Part shown: positions 10,269-23,400 of the stretch, piece by piece
How positions within the stretch are numbered: the first letter of the stretch is position 1
How the letters are laid out: every line of letters starts with the position of its first letter
NCBI RefSeq assembly: GCF_022458985.1
Contig: NC_061781.1
Location: 21,539,001 to 21,603,000 of the forward strand
DNA: 64,000 bases
Origin: Mugil cephalus
Lineage: Eukaryota; Chordata; Actinopteri; Mugiliformes; Mugilidae
Direction: 5' to 3'
Position numbers and translations under genes: made by a program
Notes under the pieces: model-generated
Seen by the model: only the letters and a program-made list of their open reading frames with translations
What the model was told of the DNA's origin: nothing
Database searches by the model: none

Positions 10269-13200
10269 ATGAGCTGGCTGAGCAGGTTCAACCCTCGGGG
10301 TCCCGGGAGTCGGTCGGGCCATAGCTCCGCCCCCTCCAGCCCCTGCACAGCTGACCCGGAGACCTGCCTCATGGTGTTTGAGAACCACTGGAGACAGGTG
10401 AGCCGGAGACGCACCTCCTTCCCTGCAGTTATCCTCAACCAAATTGAGGCGTTGTCGCCCTTGAGCGCATTAACTGTTTTATTTCTAACGGCCGTGAACA
10501 AGCTTAAGAAATCAAGACCCAGCCTGCGGAGCACACACCTTACCCAGGATGAGGCTGGTAGTGGTGCGTGCTGGTGCTTAGACAGCAGTTTGGCCAGTTG
10601 GAGCTGGAGAACTTAAAAAGTAAATCAAGTTAAACAAAAGCAAGTCTGAACAAATGAGTCATTTGACTGCTTTAGAAAAGCGTTCACGGCGTACACAGAT
10701 ATTCAGTCGTAATTGGTGGGAGTTCCCCCCCCCATCAACCTTCGGGAGGAGAGCATCAAATTCTTTCTGGTGTTGCTTTTCATGCAGGCAGTTACCTGAT
10801 CACGCAGGCCTCTAAAGATCACATTTAATCACAGTAATCCCGAACTGATGAAAGCCAGAGGAAGGAAATTGAGTTAGTTGCTACATAAACCCTCCCGGAT
10901 GATTCGATCAGGAATTGCAGCGTTTTTTTTTTTTTTTTTTTTTTTTAAACGAGTCGTGTTAAAAGGGAATTATGGTAGTGACTGGATGAAATAAATACAC
11001 ATAATCGTCTGCCCGTAGGCAGAGTAGAGTAGAGTAGAGTAGAGTAGAGTAGAGTAGAGTAGAGTAGAGTAGAGTAGAGTAGAGTAGAGTAGAGTAGAGT
11101 AGAGTAGAGTGGCGGCCTAACTCAGTCAGATATGAAGGACAGACATGGTAAACCCACATGTTTCTGGAGTTAGTGCAGCTTATATAAGATATAATTATCT
11201 TTGACGTTGGTCGTAAATTAACAAAAAAGAGCCACTCAAGAGTTTGTCTCAAAGTCACGTTAACCCAGAAAGGTTGTCTTTAAAAGTAAATTGAATTTCT
11301 ATTACTTAAATCTATGTCATGTCTGAGATTAATTACATCACACGCTTAAAATGTCCTATTTATGAAAAATGGATTTTCTGTAGATCATCAGCCTGCAACT
11401 GTTTTCTCTGTTCGGTGAATGTTCACTTTCTGTTAACAGTAAATGGTAACGATAGGTTTCGTGAGACGCCCTCTCTCTTTAGTGAATGATTGGTGAATGA
11501 TTATCTGTCCAGAAACCGAGTGTGGACGTTCACACATCGAGCTGGCAAGGCCAGAGCCGCCAAGAATGTCAGTCAGTCGGTACTTTAACAGCGTGACTGG
11601 CTCGCGTCCAATCGCTGATGGAAAGTTTTATAGCTTACGGAGCCTTGTCACTTCCTGCCAGATGAAAACGCTCCGAGGCAACAATGAGAGGTTGCCGTTC
11701 GTCTGATGAGGAAGCAGACCCTCACGTGAAGGTTTAGGGACTGTCCAAGGAAGATGTGCAGCGTGTTTTTATTTTTCATTTCATTTCATTTACCTGGCAC
11801 CTTTTTAGTGCAATAAAAATAAGCAATTTAATTAAAAAAAATGCAAGGAAACCTCAAAAATAACAGTTTGACTTAAGAAAAGAAGTCAAGACAGAAAACT
11901 GAACAAAACAACAGAAAACAAAACTAATTTAATCAGTCAAATACAAATTGAGCAAGTTGGAGTTTGTTGATTTGATGAGTATATAGTAAGCAGCACATTT
12001 ATAGTTGTAGTTATGGTAGCAAAGGTTAAAACTTATTTATTTATGCTTATTAATGTTTCTAGTTTGGTATGACTCACACATTTAACAAATCTTATCATAT
12101 AAAAATATATCTTTAAATATCTCTATAATATAAATAATGAAATAATACCCGTGTCCACATATAAGGACATGTAAGGACCAAATAAAAGCTCAGGTCTCAG
12201 GAGGTTAAAGAAGTCACGTTATTTATCAGAAGAAAAAAAAAATTAGGACAACATGTTCAGCAAACACAAACACCTGTTGTGAAATATTCTCACGATGGTT
12301 TACCACAAGTTGCGAGCCACTGAAACGCGACTACATGTCTTATCTGCACAAGCTGCTTCCCCGTCTCATGGCCGTAGTCATGCTTGAGGAGCGCTTGATA
12401 AATGTTGAGAAACCTCTACTCCTTTGACAGTTTTAATGTTACAGCTCACTGCAACGTCTTCATCTTTGGAAATAATGGTGTTTCAGTGCTGATCATTTCA
12501 TGCATTTCATTTTGTATGCATTTATATATGATTATGAGTATAAAACTTCATAAACAAAATTTCAACACGTCAAAGCAGAGAACGATACTCAGACTGTTAG
12601 TTGGCTCATGTCCACATGATATAACAATAAAAAAAAGTCCTTCACCAGGTGTTTGAATAGTGGATATAGAATCTGGTTTGGGACTATGAGGTGCGGTGAC
12701 TTGTTCAGACAGATAGATGGATTCTTTATTTATCTCCACTATGTCCATGGCTGCTCCCTATGGGTTATAGACTCCTTTACAGCTTGTAAACAATGTGACA
12801 TTTTTTGAGGGGGCGGGGCTTAGCTGGAGGCAAAACATCTCAAACATGCTAGCTTATAAACCCCGGTTTATAACCTTGCTTGGCAAGAATGGATGAGAAA
12901 AACGCATATTTTACAGAAAATACACGAATACACTCACTCTCCTTGACAGTGTTATTTTAAACGTTGACTCTGACCAGAAGTAAGCGGAACCATTGTGGAG
13001 GGTAAGGTAGCAAACGTTCACACACCCCTAAAACATGCAATGTTGTAACGTTGGCTTGGCTAGCGGTTAGCATTAGCATTAACCTGTAAAAAAAAAATAA
13101 AAAAATCCCCCAAATTATGTAATTTCAGTCACACTTTAGTCTAACCCATAACGTCATCCAGACTGAAACTGACGATGTATTACATATTAATCTTGCCTGA

Positions 13201-16200
13201 TATGAAGTGTGCGCTGCAAACACGAGCGTTGTTGATGATTGTCTCACTCCAATCCTTTCTTTTAATCGCATTCAGCCAAAGTTGTCTACAACTGGCAGTG
13301 GCTGGTCTGCGATAAAACTTCAAGTTAGTGTTTTAGCCCCCAAAATACACTGACAGTGACGGTGTTCACTGCAATCTTCCCTCCGTTTTGCCTCCAGTTA
13401 ACGTCATGACATCATAGTGACGTTGTCCATGAAGGAACAAATCTCTTGCGTCTGTGTATATATGTATTTTTTTTTTAAGAATGGGGTTTTATTCCCCTTG
13501 TCTGTGCACTGAAGCGAAACCTATTCGCAACTTAGCTGAAGTGGGAAAAAGAGTTCTGCGAGGGTTGCTGATTTTATTTTTAACTTTCTACTCAGGTCTC
13601 CTGGGTGTTGGAGCAGCATGACACTTCATCCTCCAGCGACGACCTGACAGCGGTGAGAAATCACACCGACCAGATGCTGTGTCTGCTGGCGGAGGAGCGG
13701 CCGGCCGAGGGCGCGGAGGGCGGCGACAGCGTCCCGCAGATGGGCCCAATACTGGAGCTGATGGTCACCGAGAACATCCTGGAGCGACTGGTTCAGTGGC
13801 ACATCCGCCGCGGCCTGGACCCGGACAGCCAGGGGGCGCTGCTCAAGCTGTTCGAGATGCTCATCGGCCAGTCCCAGCAGCCCCTGCTGCAGCACACGGC
13901 CCTCCTCCACCCGCTGCTGAGGCTGCTGGGAGCCTGTGCCGACTCGGAGCTCGGCTGCCCTCCTAACCTGGAGAACAGCCTGGTGCTGCTGCTCAACCAG
14001 GTACACGGAAACCTTCTCGTAGGCGTTGTACGTGGACGTATTAAATACGGACTTTTTTGAGATGTAGAAAGAGTAGAGACAGGTTTTCTTTAGTTTTAGT
14101 TGGTAGATAGTTGAGCAAATGTTGAATCTGCAGATTCCACAGAGGAGGAATCATGACAGGAGGGGTGAACCGTGGCTCTCCACTCAAATCTGACAAACTA
14201 AGTTACATCACTTTTCACACACAGCCCACTCTTATTTATTTAATTTTTTTTTTGTTTGCTTGTCATTTTTGGACAGGCTCTTCCCTCCAGGTGGTGTCAA
14301 CAGTCTTTGTAGTTTAAAAAAAATCGAACTTGTCCGAAGTAATTTTTAATGAGAAAACCAGGGAGTATCTGAATGAGACAGAGGGTTAGAATTATTAAAC
14401 ACCACACGTCAGTCATCTTCTCTCCCGACCGCGATCGTAAACGAATCTGTTCCGTCTTGAGGCTCAAATTCTTTCCATAATTCAGCCCAGTGATGTTTGT
14501 TCTCACTGAATGGCCGTCAGCCAAAGCGCTAACAGCACATCGAACGGAATTTTTTTGTTTTGAAGGCGAGAAGATCTGCAATGATCTGTTGCTTTGCGGC
14601 AGAGTCTGACGCGTCTGGTTTATTGGGAAGCGTGTGTAAAATTCAGCAGAATGTTTTAACGACTTCACGCCCCCCCCCACCCCACCAGGTCTGCGTGTCC
14701 ATGGCCCGCCAGCCGGTGGTTTTGGAGATGTTGTTCCGGGCGGCGCCAGCGCTGCAGGGCTCCACCAACCTGCTGATCTTCTCGCTGCTCGTGCCGTTCA
14801 TCCACCGGGACGGGGCCATCGGTCAGCAGGCCCGCGACGCCCTGCTGCTGGTGATGGCGGCCTCGGCCAGCAACGAGGCGGTGGCACGATACATCGCTGA
14901 GAACTCCTACTTCTGCCCGGTGAGTGGTGGCGCTCGTGGAAGACACGTCTGGGGTTTGTGGAGAATGTGGCCTGAACGGTGCCTTTCTGTGTTTGGGTTC
15001 TCTCCGGGGAACTCCGGTTTCCTCCCACCATCTGAAGACGTTGCTTTTAGGTTCATTGGTGATTCTGAATTGTCTGTAGGTGTGAGGTGTCTCTCTGTGG
15101 AATCTGAAAGCTAAAGGAGCTTTAATACCTATATCTTGTTCCCTTTTCAGGAGTAACTGATATTGTTAAAATGATTCAGTTAATCTTGGTTCAGTTCATG
15201 TTGTCGAGGCATTTGAGACAAAGTTGTGACACGTCCTCAATGGTTTTTTGCGTGTGATTGGTTATAATTTTGGAGAAATGGGGAAAAAAAAAATGGATAT
15301 CAGGACATAATCAAATTGAAAGTAGAGCTTTGAGCACTGGTATTTATTTATTGTGTGACTATCTGTTGAAAACATAATTTATGTATTATAGATGAATACT
15401 GTCGGATGCGCACTCTTACAAAGGTAGCAGCTATCTAGTAGCTAGCTCTAGTAGTTAGCATGTGTTAACCTGTTGCAATGAGGCTGAGACAACCGTATCT
15501 AACCACACTAACCTTAGTTAATTTGTTCTGGAGAGTCCATGCAAACCAACATTTGGGGGTTAAACGCTCCTAGTTTTGAAACAATGAGCTCAGTGTGAAA
15601 GCATCTTAACCTTTGAAATGTTTGTTAATGGAAAATGAAAAGTCAGTTAGTCACATTTCCATCTGCTTGTTTGTTTAGGCTGTATAACAACGATGGACAA
15701 CCGCTCTGTCTGTCTGGTCGTATTGTTCTGAACCTCAGTGCGGAGGCTACAGTCAGTAGCTGTGTTTCCTTTACAGTTTTTTTGCAAAACAAAAGTGATA
15801 TTTCTAAAATTACCATCGCATTGTACGTGTTTCCATTGAAAGGTGTTTTGGGGAATGAGCTGATGATGTCAGTTTGAGGAAAATGGACTGGTCACATGAC
15901 CACCCCGTCTGAAAAAGCACCTCATGAGATCATAAAAGTGTTTTAGCTTTAGATATTTGAGAGTTTTTTTGAAATGTAGGCATTTCCATTACATTTTTTT
16001 TAAATTTTATTTATTGTGATATTCAGATTTTGCACATTTCCAGGGGGAATGGAAACAGAGCAGGTGTTAGCACTGCGATTAGCCCAGTGACAGCTGTGAC
16101 AGTATCCACCCTCCCGTAACCCTCCAGAGGACAAGTAGTCATAGCGCTTATATTTCATTAATGGACCAGTCCAACTCTGCTTTTCAGCAGCTACATCAGG

Positions 16201-16593
16201 GCTCTTCAACGTTTTTCAGGCCAAGGACTCCAGACTGATGAGAGATTAAGTAGGGACCTCCCTACCTACTATATGTGTTCTATAGCCCAGTGCTACTTAT
16301 AAATATACATTATTATTTTCATTAAAGAAAGGTAAAAAATATCTAATCAACCACAGATTTTGCGACCCCCCTGCAGTATCTCCACGGACCCCGTGTTTAA
16401 GACCTGTGAGCTACAGGACATAGATCTGATTTAACCGTATCAAATATATGTTCTGCCATTTATAGAAACTTCCATCTCTTGCATCACTGTGATTTGCTCG
16501 TAGTTACATCTCAGTCTTTGCTGATGTGATAGTCTGGGACAGCTTATAATGTGGAAGCCTCGCTTGCTTCCCGACGCTGCTTTTAAGGAAGAC

Positions 16594-16631
<38 letters not shown>

Positions 16632-16636
16632 TGTGT

Positions 16637-16694
<58 letters not shown>

Positions 16695-17322
16695 GTGTGT
16701 GCGTGTGTGTGTGTCTCCGCGCTGTCTAATTCTAATGCATCAGTGATGGTGAGCGATAATGGAAGGGGAAGGAGATGACTATGCACTCTGACACAGCATT
16801 CATCCTTATCTACATCCTATCAGCTCTGTTTCAGCTCGGGGGGGTTCCTGTAAGCGTTTTTTAAAAAAAACAAAAAAAAAAAACAACCACCTCACCCAAG
16901 ATCACACTTCAGGCATAACATTATGACCACCATAACATCCACATGAATAAATGCCAGGCCCAAAAGTTTCCCAACAGAACACTGAATTGTCACAAGATGC
17001 TCAATTATTTTTACTTCTCCCATCAGTGGTCATAATGTTATGCCTGATTAGTGTCATATTTAAATTGGTTTAACTGAAGCCTAACAACTAAGTTTAAGTT
17101 TGTGAGTCAACACCAGTTTGTGCCTCCGTGGTTGTAGTTTCCTACACCTGCCACTAGATGTAAATAAAGAGCCGTGTTTTATTTATTGTGCTTCAAGATG
17201 TATATTTACAGAATGAGGCTGTATTTAGTGTCCAGGCATTTAGATGGTGACTCAGTGTGTGTGCGTGTGTTTGGACGTCAGGGCCGTTGTTGTTGGAGAT
17301 GCAGCCTGAGCGAACAGCGTTG

Positions 17323-17407
<85 letters not shown>

Positions 17408-20400
17408 GATGTGGGACAGTTTAATGCTGTGGTCTTATCTCCCTCCTCTCTGCGCGCTCTGTGTTTGGGAGCAAGCTCAGCTATTTTCTTCTCATCTTCC
17501 CTCCAGTAGCAGTCGGTCTGACCTACTTAGCGCCGTAGAGGTCCAGTGGAGGTGGCTCTGCCGTGCTGCGTTCTGTCCCCGCGTTCTCACACGTTATAAT
17601 CAGCGCTGGGCGACATTCCTGGATGCAGATGTAGATTTTTAGACGAACAACTCCAGCACCTCTCACTGTGGAAGCAGCTTACATCATACTTTCTAATGTA
17701 CTTCAGTTTTTTGTTTTTTTTTCAATGAATTTTGATTAAGTGATTGTTTGAGTTTCCTTCTTCGGGTTCAGGTTGTGCTATTATATGTTTTCCGTCATAA
17801 AAATAGAATAAAATAAAATGTGTCTTCACAAATGTCAGGAGTGTTTGTCGGAGCATTACTGAGAGCTTTTTGCTGGTTCCCGTGTCCCTGAAGTGACTCC
17901 CGTGCTCATTCAAACACTTTGCCAAGGCTGCAGAATTCAAGTGAAGGTTTATTGTCTGTTTTTTTTTTTTTTGTTTTGTATTACTAGATAACATTTTACA
18001 AAAACTGAAGTAAGGTTCGTATGGATAGCATTTATTATAGTGCTGCAGCCTGTTATGACTTTTTCAAGTTGATTAGTCATTTATCATCTGATTCATCATC
18101 TGTGTGTGTTCATTGCTTATGTTTTATCTTATTTTTTAATTAAAGTACAAACCAATAATTTATCTGTAATCTGCTAAAAAGTTTTAGTAGGTGGAGCTGT
18201 CGCCTGCAGATCTTCTGTGTCTCACCTGAAGCCTCTGTGCTTCCCCTCAGGTGTTGGCGACAGGCCTCAGCGCTCTCTACTCCTCCCTCCCGCGGAAAAT
18301 CGAGGTCCGGGGGGACGACTGGCACGCCCTGCGGCGGGAGGACTGGATGGGGGTGTCGTCGCTCGTGCTCTTCATGAACTCCCTGGAGTTCTGCAACGCT
18401 GTGGTGCAGGTGGCTCACCCCCTGGTCCGCTCTCAGCTCCTGGACTACCTCCACAACGGCTTCCTCGTACCCGTCATGGGCCCGGCCCTGCACAAGGTAG
18501 GAGGAGGACAGCTGGTGGACAGAGTTTGGAAATGATTGACATGGGTGGAGACCAGGGGGTGTGTCCTATATTGAACTGGGCCTAGTTCTATCTATAAATA
18601 TACATTATTATTACAATTTTGCATTCAATCCTAAGCTATTCAAAGGTTCATTCACAGGTTCAGACATACTTTCTTTTTGTTTCAAACGTGCAGCTGCCGG
18701 AAACATAAACATACCATAGCTAAATTATTTAACCATAGCTGAATAATTGACTTCAAACACAGCTAAATGTAGGAGGGTCACCAGTCATTTAGGCCTCAGT
18801 AGTTGACTGAGAGGAGTGAGCTGCACTGTTAGCTTCTCTTCTGCTTACATCTCGACCAGTTGCGGGGAACCGGACAGAAGCAGCTTGTAATATGTGGCCT
18901 CGTGATTGGCTCAGCAGTGATAGGGGCGGGGCCTACTGCCTACAGGAGGCTTAGATTGACAGGTCTCGGCTACATCGCTCTGTTCTGTTCAGACAGCTCC
19001 TGTATCGCTGAATCATTAATAACGTTTTCTGCTTCCATTTATGTGAGGGACAGTAATGAACCAAAGATTTTGTGACCCCCCCGAGACCTGTGGTGGAGAT
19101 TTGAGTAAACCACTGCTAATGGTTCTTCTTTAGCTCTAGTGTTTGCTTAGCTTAACGCTCTTACACAGAAAAGTAAGAAAAATTAATTCAAATTCATTTG
19201 ATTTTTACTTCTCACTTTGGCAGTTTTGCTAATTTCTTGTGCGTGCGTGTGTGTGTGTGTGTTTGTAGTCGGCGGTGGACGAGATGATCGCCAGCACCGC
19301 CTACCTGGACCTCTTCCTGCGCAGCGTGACGGAAACCTCCCTCCTCAAGACCTTCCTGCGCTTCATCCTGCTGCATCGCCATGACAATGACACCATCCTG
19401 GACACGCTGCTCACGCGCATCAGCAGCAATTCAAGGGTCTGTATATACATATGCTCGTGTGTGTGTGTGTGTGTTTGGTGCCTCGAAGGCAGCGTGGGCG
19501 GTGAGTGGGCGGAAAGTAGAATACAGAACAAATGTGGAAAATACACCTCTTTAGGTTGGCTGTGTTTATCGACTATTGTGTTGTGTTTAAATTTGGTCAA
19601 ATAAGCTGCAGCAAAATGTATGTCATTTTAAACATTTTCCAAATTAATAAAAACATTTTTTTTTTTTTTTTATACTCTGGAACAGTAGTGATGTGTCGGG
19701 ACTATAGAATAAAGTAAATATTTTAGTTTTAAAAGGAAAGACATTGACAACTCTGGTAAATTTCTTTACTTGAATTCAAAATTGGAGGAATTATTTAATT
19801 TGGTGCTTGCTGGAAAAATTATTTTTAATTACTTAATATCATCATATCAATTGGCCTACATTTTAAATCCTTTTCCTAATCCTAACCAGTATCCTTATTT
19901 GTGTTACAGCTCTGCATGGTATCATTGAGCCTTTTCAGGACTCTTCTGTCCCTGAACTGTGAAGACATTATGCTGCAGCTCGTTCTCAGGTATGCCCACA
20001 CATCATTTAATGTGCAAGGATCTTGAAGGGTATATAAATATGTATGTTTTTCCTCTATACACAACCATTGGAATATATGTTGCAAAGTCATTATCTATCC
20101 TGGTGGTGACTGAAATTTAGCAAAAAGTGCATTTTGTGTTTACACTCTGAATGAACCGTTTTATTTATTTCTTGTGTGCGTTTTCTGCTCGCAGGTATCT
20201 GCTGCCCTGTACTCATGTAATGCTGAGTCAGCGTCGTGCTATCAAAGAGACTGACCTGTATGGAAAGTCAGCAGACAAGTTCCTGTCCCTGATCCCGGAG
20301 TGCTGCCGGCAGAATGCGCCGGCTTCTTCTGAGAGGGATGAGGATAATGCATTCTGGGGAAAAGGTGAGCGATAAAAGCCTGCAGGGGCAGGGGGGAGGG

Positions 20401-23400
20401 GGGCGGGGGGATCTGCATCTAAAACTACTTGTTTTAGATGCAACAGAATACAACAGTATTCCTATTAAACTGTTGAGATGTCTAATAAGTACATTTTCCA
20501 CAGATATCATCTGTTGTCTCAACCCACCACTTTCATTCTTGCAGCTATATTCTGGGAAGGTCTAGAGTCACATTATTTATTTAGTCTACTGCCCTGCAAA
20601 TTAACGGGTAGTTCAAGGTCTCTGTGTAATCCACAGAGTTGACAAACAGGCAAGAGTGATTTAAAAAGAAGAGAAAAAGTCACATTTCAAACATGAAAGC
20701 TCCTAAAATGTGAATAATTAAGCCACATTCCACATCTTCATCAGGAAATGCTGCATTTGGAAATAATTTAATTTGGAATATCCAGGTCAATATGCTCTTC
20801 ATAAGCCCAGGAGCTAGTTTTTTTTTGTGTTTGACAGGACATTTTGACATTAAATGAATTTACCTGTTCCTCTCTTGTCTGTATATTGACATCCTACAGT
20901 AATCAACAGCCCAAGCACAGAGTCTCCAGCCCCGCACAGACCGAGCACCCCGTCCCGCTTGGCCTTCTTCATGCGCCAACAGAGCACTGGATCAGGAGGA
21001 GGGGGTCCTTCCACCCCCACCAGCACGGAGCAGATGCAGTCGGGGCCTTCAAGCACCCACCCTCTGTCCCCCGACAGCCCGATGCACCAGCAGCAGACCC
21101 ACACGGACTCCCTGGACTGGGACTCGGGTTACCTGGAGTACCTGAGGGACGCCCGGCGGGGGATCGAGCTTTGCTCCTGGGCCTGCCGGGATTGGTCGGC
21201 GCCTTACGACGGAGAGAACCCCTCCCCAAACACAGCCCCTAACCCCCCACCTCCCCCTACGTCCAATCCTTCCATCGCCATGTTCCCTGAGCACTTCGGT
21301 TTCCAGCAGGGCGCCAACACTCCTCCGGTCCAGCAGAGGGCGGCCATTGTGGCGGCGGCGCGGTCTGAGTGGAGCAGCTCGGAGCGGGACAGTGGGGAGT
21401 GGGACGTCACAATCGGTAAAAACAACTGCATCAGCCTAACGCCGCGCTCCAAGAAACGCAGCCTTCAGAGAGAGGAGCTCCTCCCCAAACCCGTCCCCCC
21501 TCTCGTCCCTTCCTCGTCGTCTGCCACCCCTTTATCTGCTTCGCACCCCTCCCCTTCGCCCGCTCCTCACATCCCCTCCTCCGCCATCACCGTCAGCTAC
21601 CAGGCCATGTACAATGGAACGACCGGGCAGGGGGATGGGTGTTCAGACAGTCGCGATAGAGGGCTGGAGGTTAAGAAAGTGAAGAGGGACTTGGGGGAGC
21701 AGCAGTATTTGGACGAGAACGCCAATCAAAACGGATCCCTCGTCCCGTGTCCCTCCCAGAGCTGCGCTGCTCTCCCGCAGTCGATTTTCAGCAACAGCGA
21801 CATGAGCGACGCAAAACCTCTTTGCCCCAACCAGATCCCCTCTCAGAACTCCGTCGCCCACCAGGCGTCTGACGCCAAACCGCTGACCAGCGACACCTCA
21901 AACCCACACGGCACATCGTCGGATCCGGCGGAGTCGGACCACGCGCAGCAATCCGTCGAGCGCCTCATACAGGAGCTGCTGGAGCAGTCGCCGGGAGACC
22001 CGCCGTTGCCCGGAGACGTCAACGGTCAGGGCATCAGCATCGAGGCCTTCAAGCAGGAGCTGAGGGAGCTGGAGGACCGAGTGAAGGAGCGCAACAGTGC
22101 AATCTGCCAGCAGGAGGAAGCCGCCAGAGTTTCTCTCTCTGCCGAGCAGCAGGAAGAAGAACAGCTGTCCTCTGCTCTGGAGGCGAAGCTGACGGGCGAC
22201 GGCAAAGGAGACGGGCCTGCGATGGGCGTCTGTAGTCCTGCCAGACCTCTTAACCAACCCCCCTGCCAGCCGTACACAGGTAAAAATGAAGTCAGTTATC
22301 ATTATTTGTGTTTGTGGATACGCTCTGTTTAAAAAGTCATGATTTGTTGCAGCATTGAGAAATCCTTTAGTGGGGATTTTTTCTTTGATTTTGTTTTTGT
22401 TTGTTTTTTTTTTTAGTAGTCCTCCAAAGTTATTTGTAGGTAATAATTCACAAAGAGTGACACTTCTTTTGTTATCTAAGACTCAGTATTGTTCTGTGTG
22501 ACAGCTTCTCTTAGCTTCACAGTAAATTGCTCTTCCATAAGACTGCTACTGCTGTGTAGCATTGTGCTCGATTAGCTTAGCTTCATGCTTCAACAGCAGC
22601 ATCCAAAAAAGCGAGGGATGTCCCTATCATGTTTTTCTGCACCACCCAATCCAATACCGATCTTTTATCTCTTTACCTCCTTGTGTTCTCAAAGATGATG
22701 TGTGCACCATGCGACTGTATTAAGTCTAGGGATGAGCATCGATAAGATTTTATTGATACCGATGCCATTATCGATTCCCTCCCTCATCATCATTGTGGTT
22801 TTGTGTAAACAACAGCATTTTTATTGAGTGTCTAAACAAGAGATAAGAGCTCGTGTAAGAAAATAAATAGGTAATTGGTCACTGGATCCTCACTAGCTCT
22901 GTTCTGCTGAGACTTAGCGATAGATTGTTGAACACTCCATCGTGTCTTCCTTGTCGTCATGTGATGTGACTGGCCTTGCTTCAACCTAAAGATTCTTCTT
23001 CTTCTTCTTTCATTTTATGGCGGTTGGCTAACAACTTGTAGGTGCATTACCGCCACCTTCTGGACTGGGATGTAAAGATTCAAGAAGTATCAAGAAGCAT
23101 GAAGGTCAATGATATCGATGGACTGGACCAGTTGGAGCCGGTTCTTTTAAAGAATGTTATTGAGGCTCATCCCTAATTAGGTCCAACAAATAGCGCCGTC
23201 AAAGTTAATTTAACAAGGAGAGAGTAGCTCGTACCTTGGCTCCGAAAGCCAACAGATGGTGAAAACCTGCGTTCTTTACTCTAGAAATCTGGCACGAACT
23301 CTGCAACCCTCTCTGAAACATTTTTCACCTTGAAGCTGTCTCTAGGAACTTTTTAAAGCACAGCATTCAGAGTTTGTTGTTGTTTTCTGCGCCACCTTTG

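Larger units (their letters stand above)
10398..13595 (+). other. fhip1b: fhip1b intron after coding exon 1
   Basis: Contains an AGAGT satellite (11021-11110), dispersed repeat B (12010-12212) and a possible MITE (12742-13432). I see no exon. Confidence 0.7.
14920..18250 (+). other. fhip1b: fhip1b intron after coding exon 3
   Basis: About 3.3 kb with two long GT microsatellites (16597-16713 and 17322-17406), a dispersed repeat D fragment (16203-16415) and a short TIR element (16911-17045). No coding exon was recognised. Confidence 0.75.

Noticed and set aside
13626..14006. Several long frames opposite or out of phase with fhip1b exons (also 14560-15114 and 20844-22302)
   Set aside because: Shadows of GC-rich real exons. 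They run across splice sites and have no recognisable protein features.
16549..16786. Frames of alternating Cys-Val or Thr-His
   Set aside because: Direct translation of GT/CA microsatellites.
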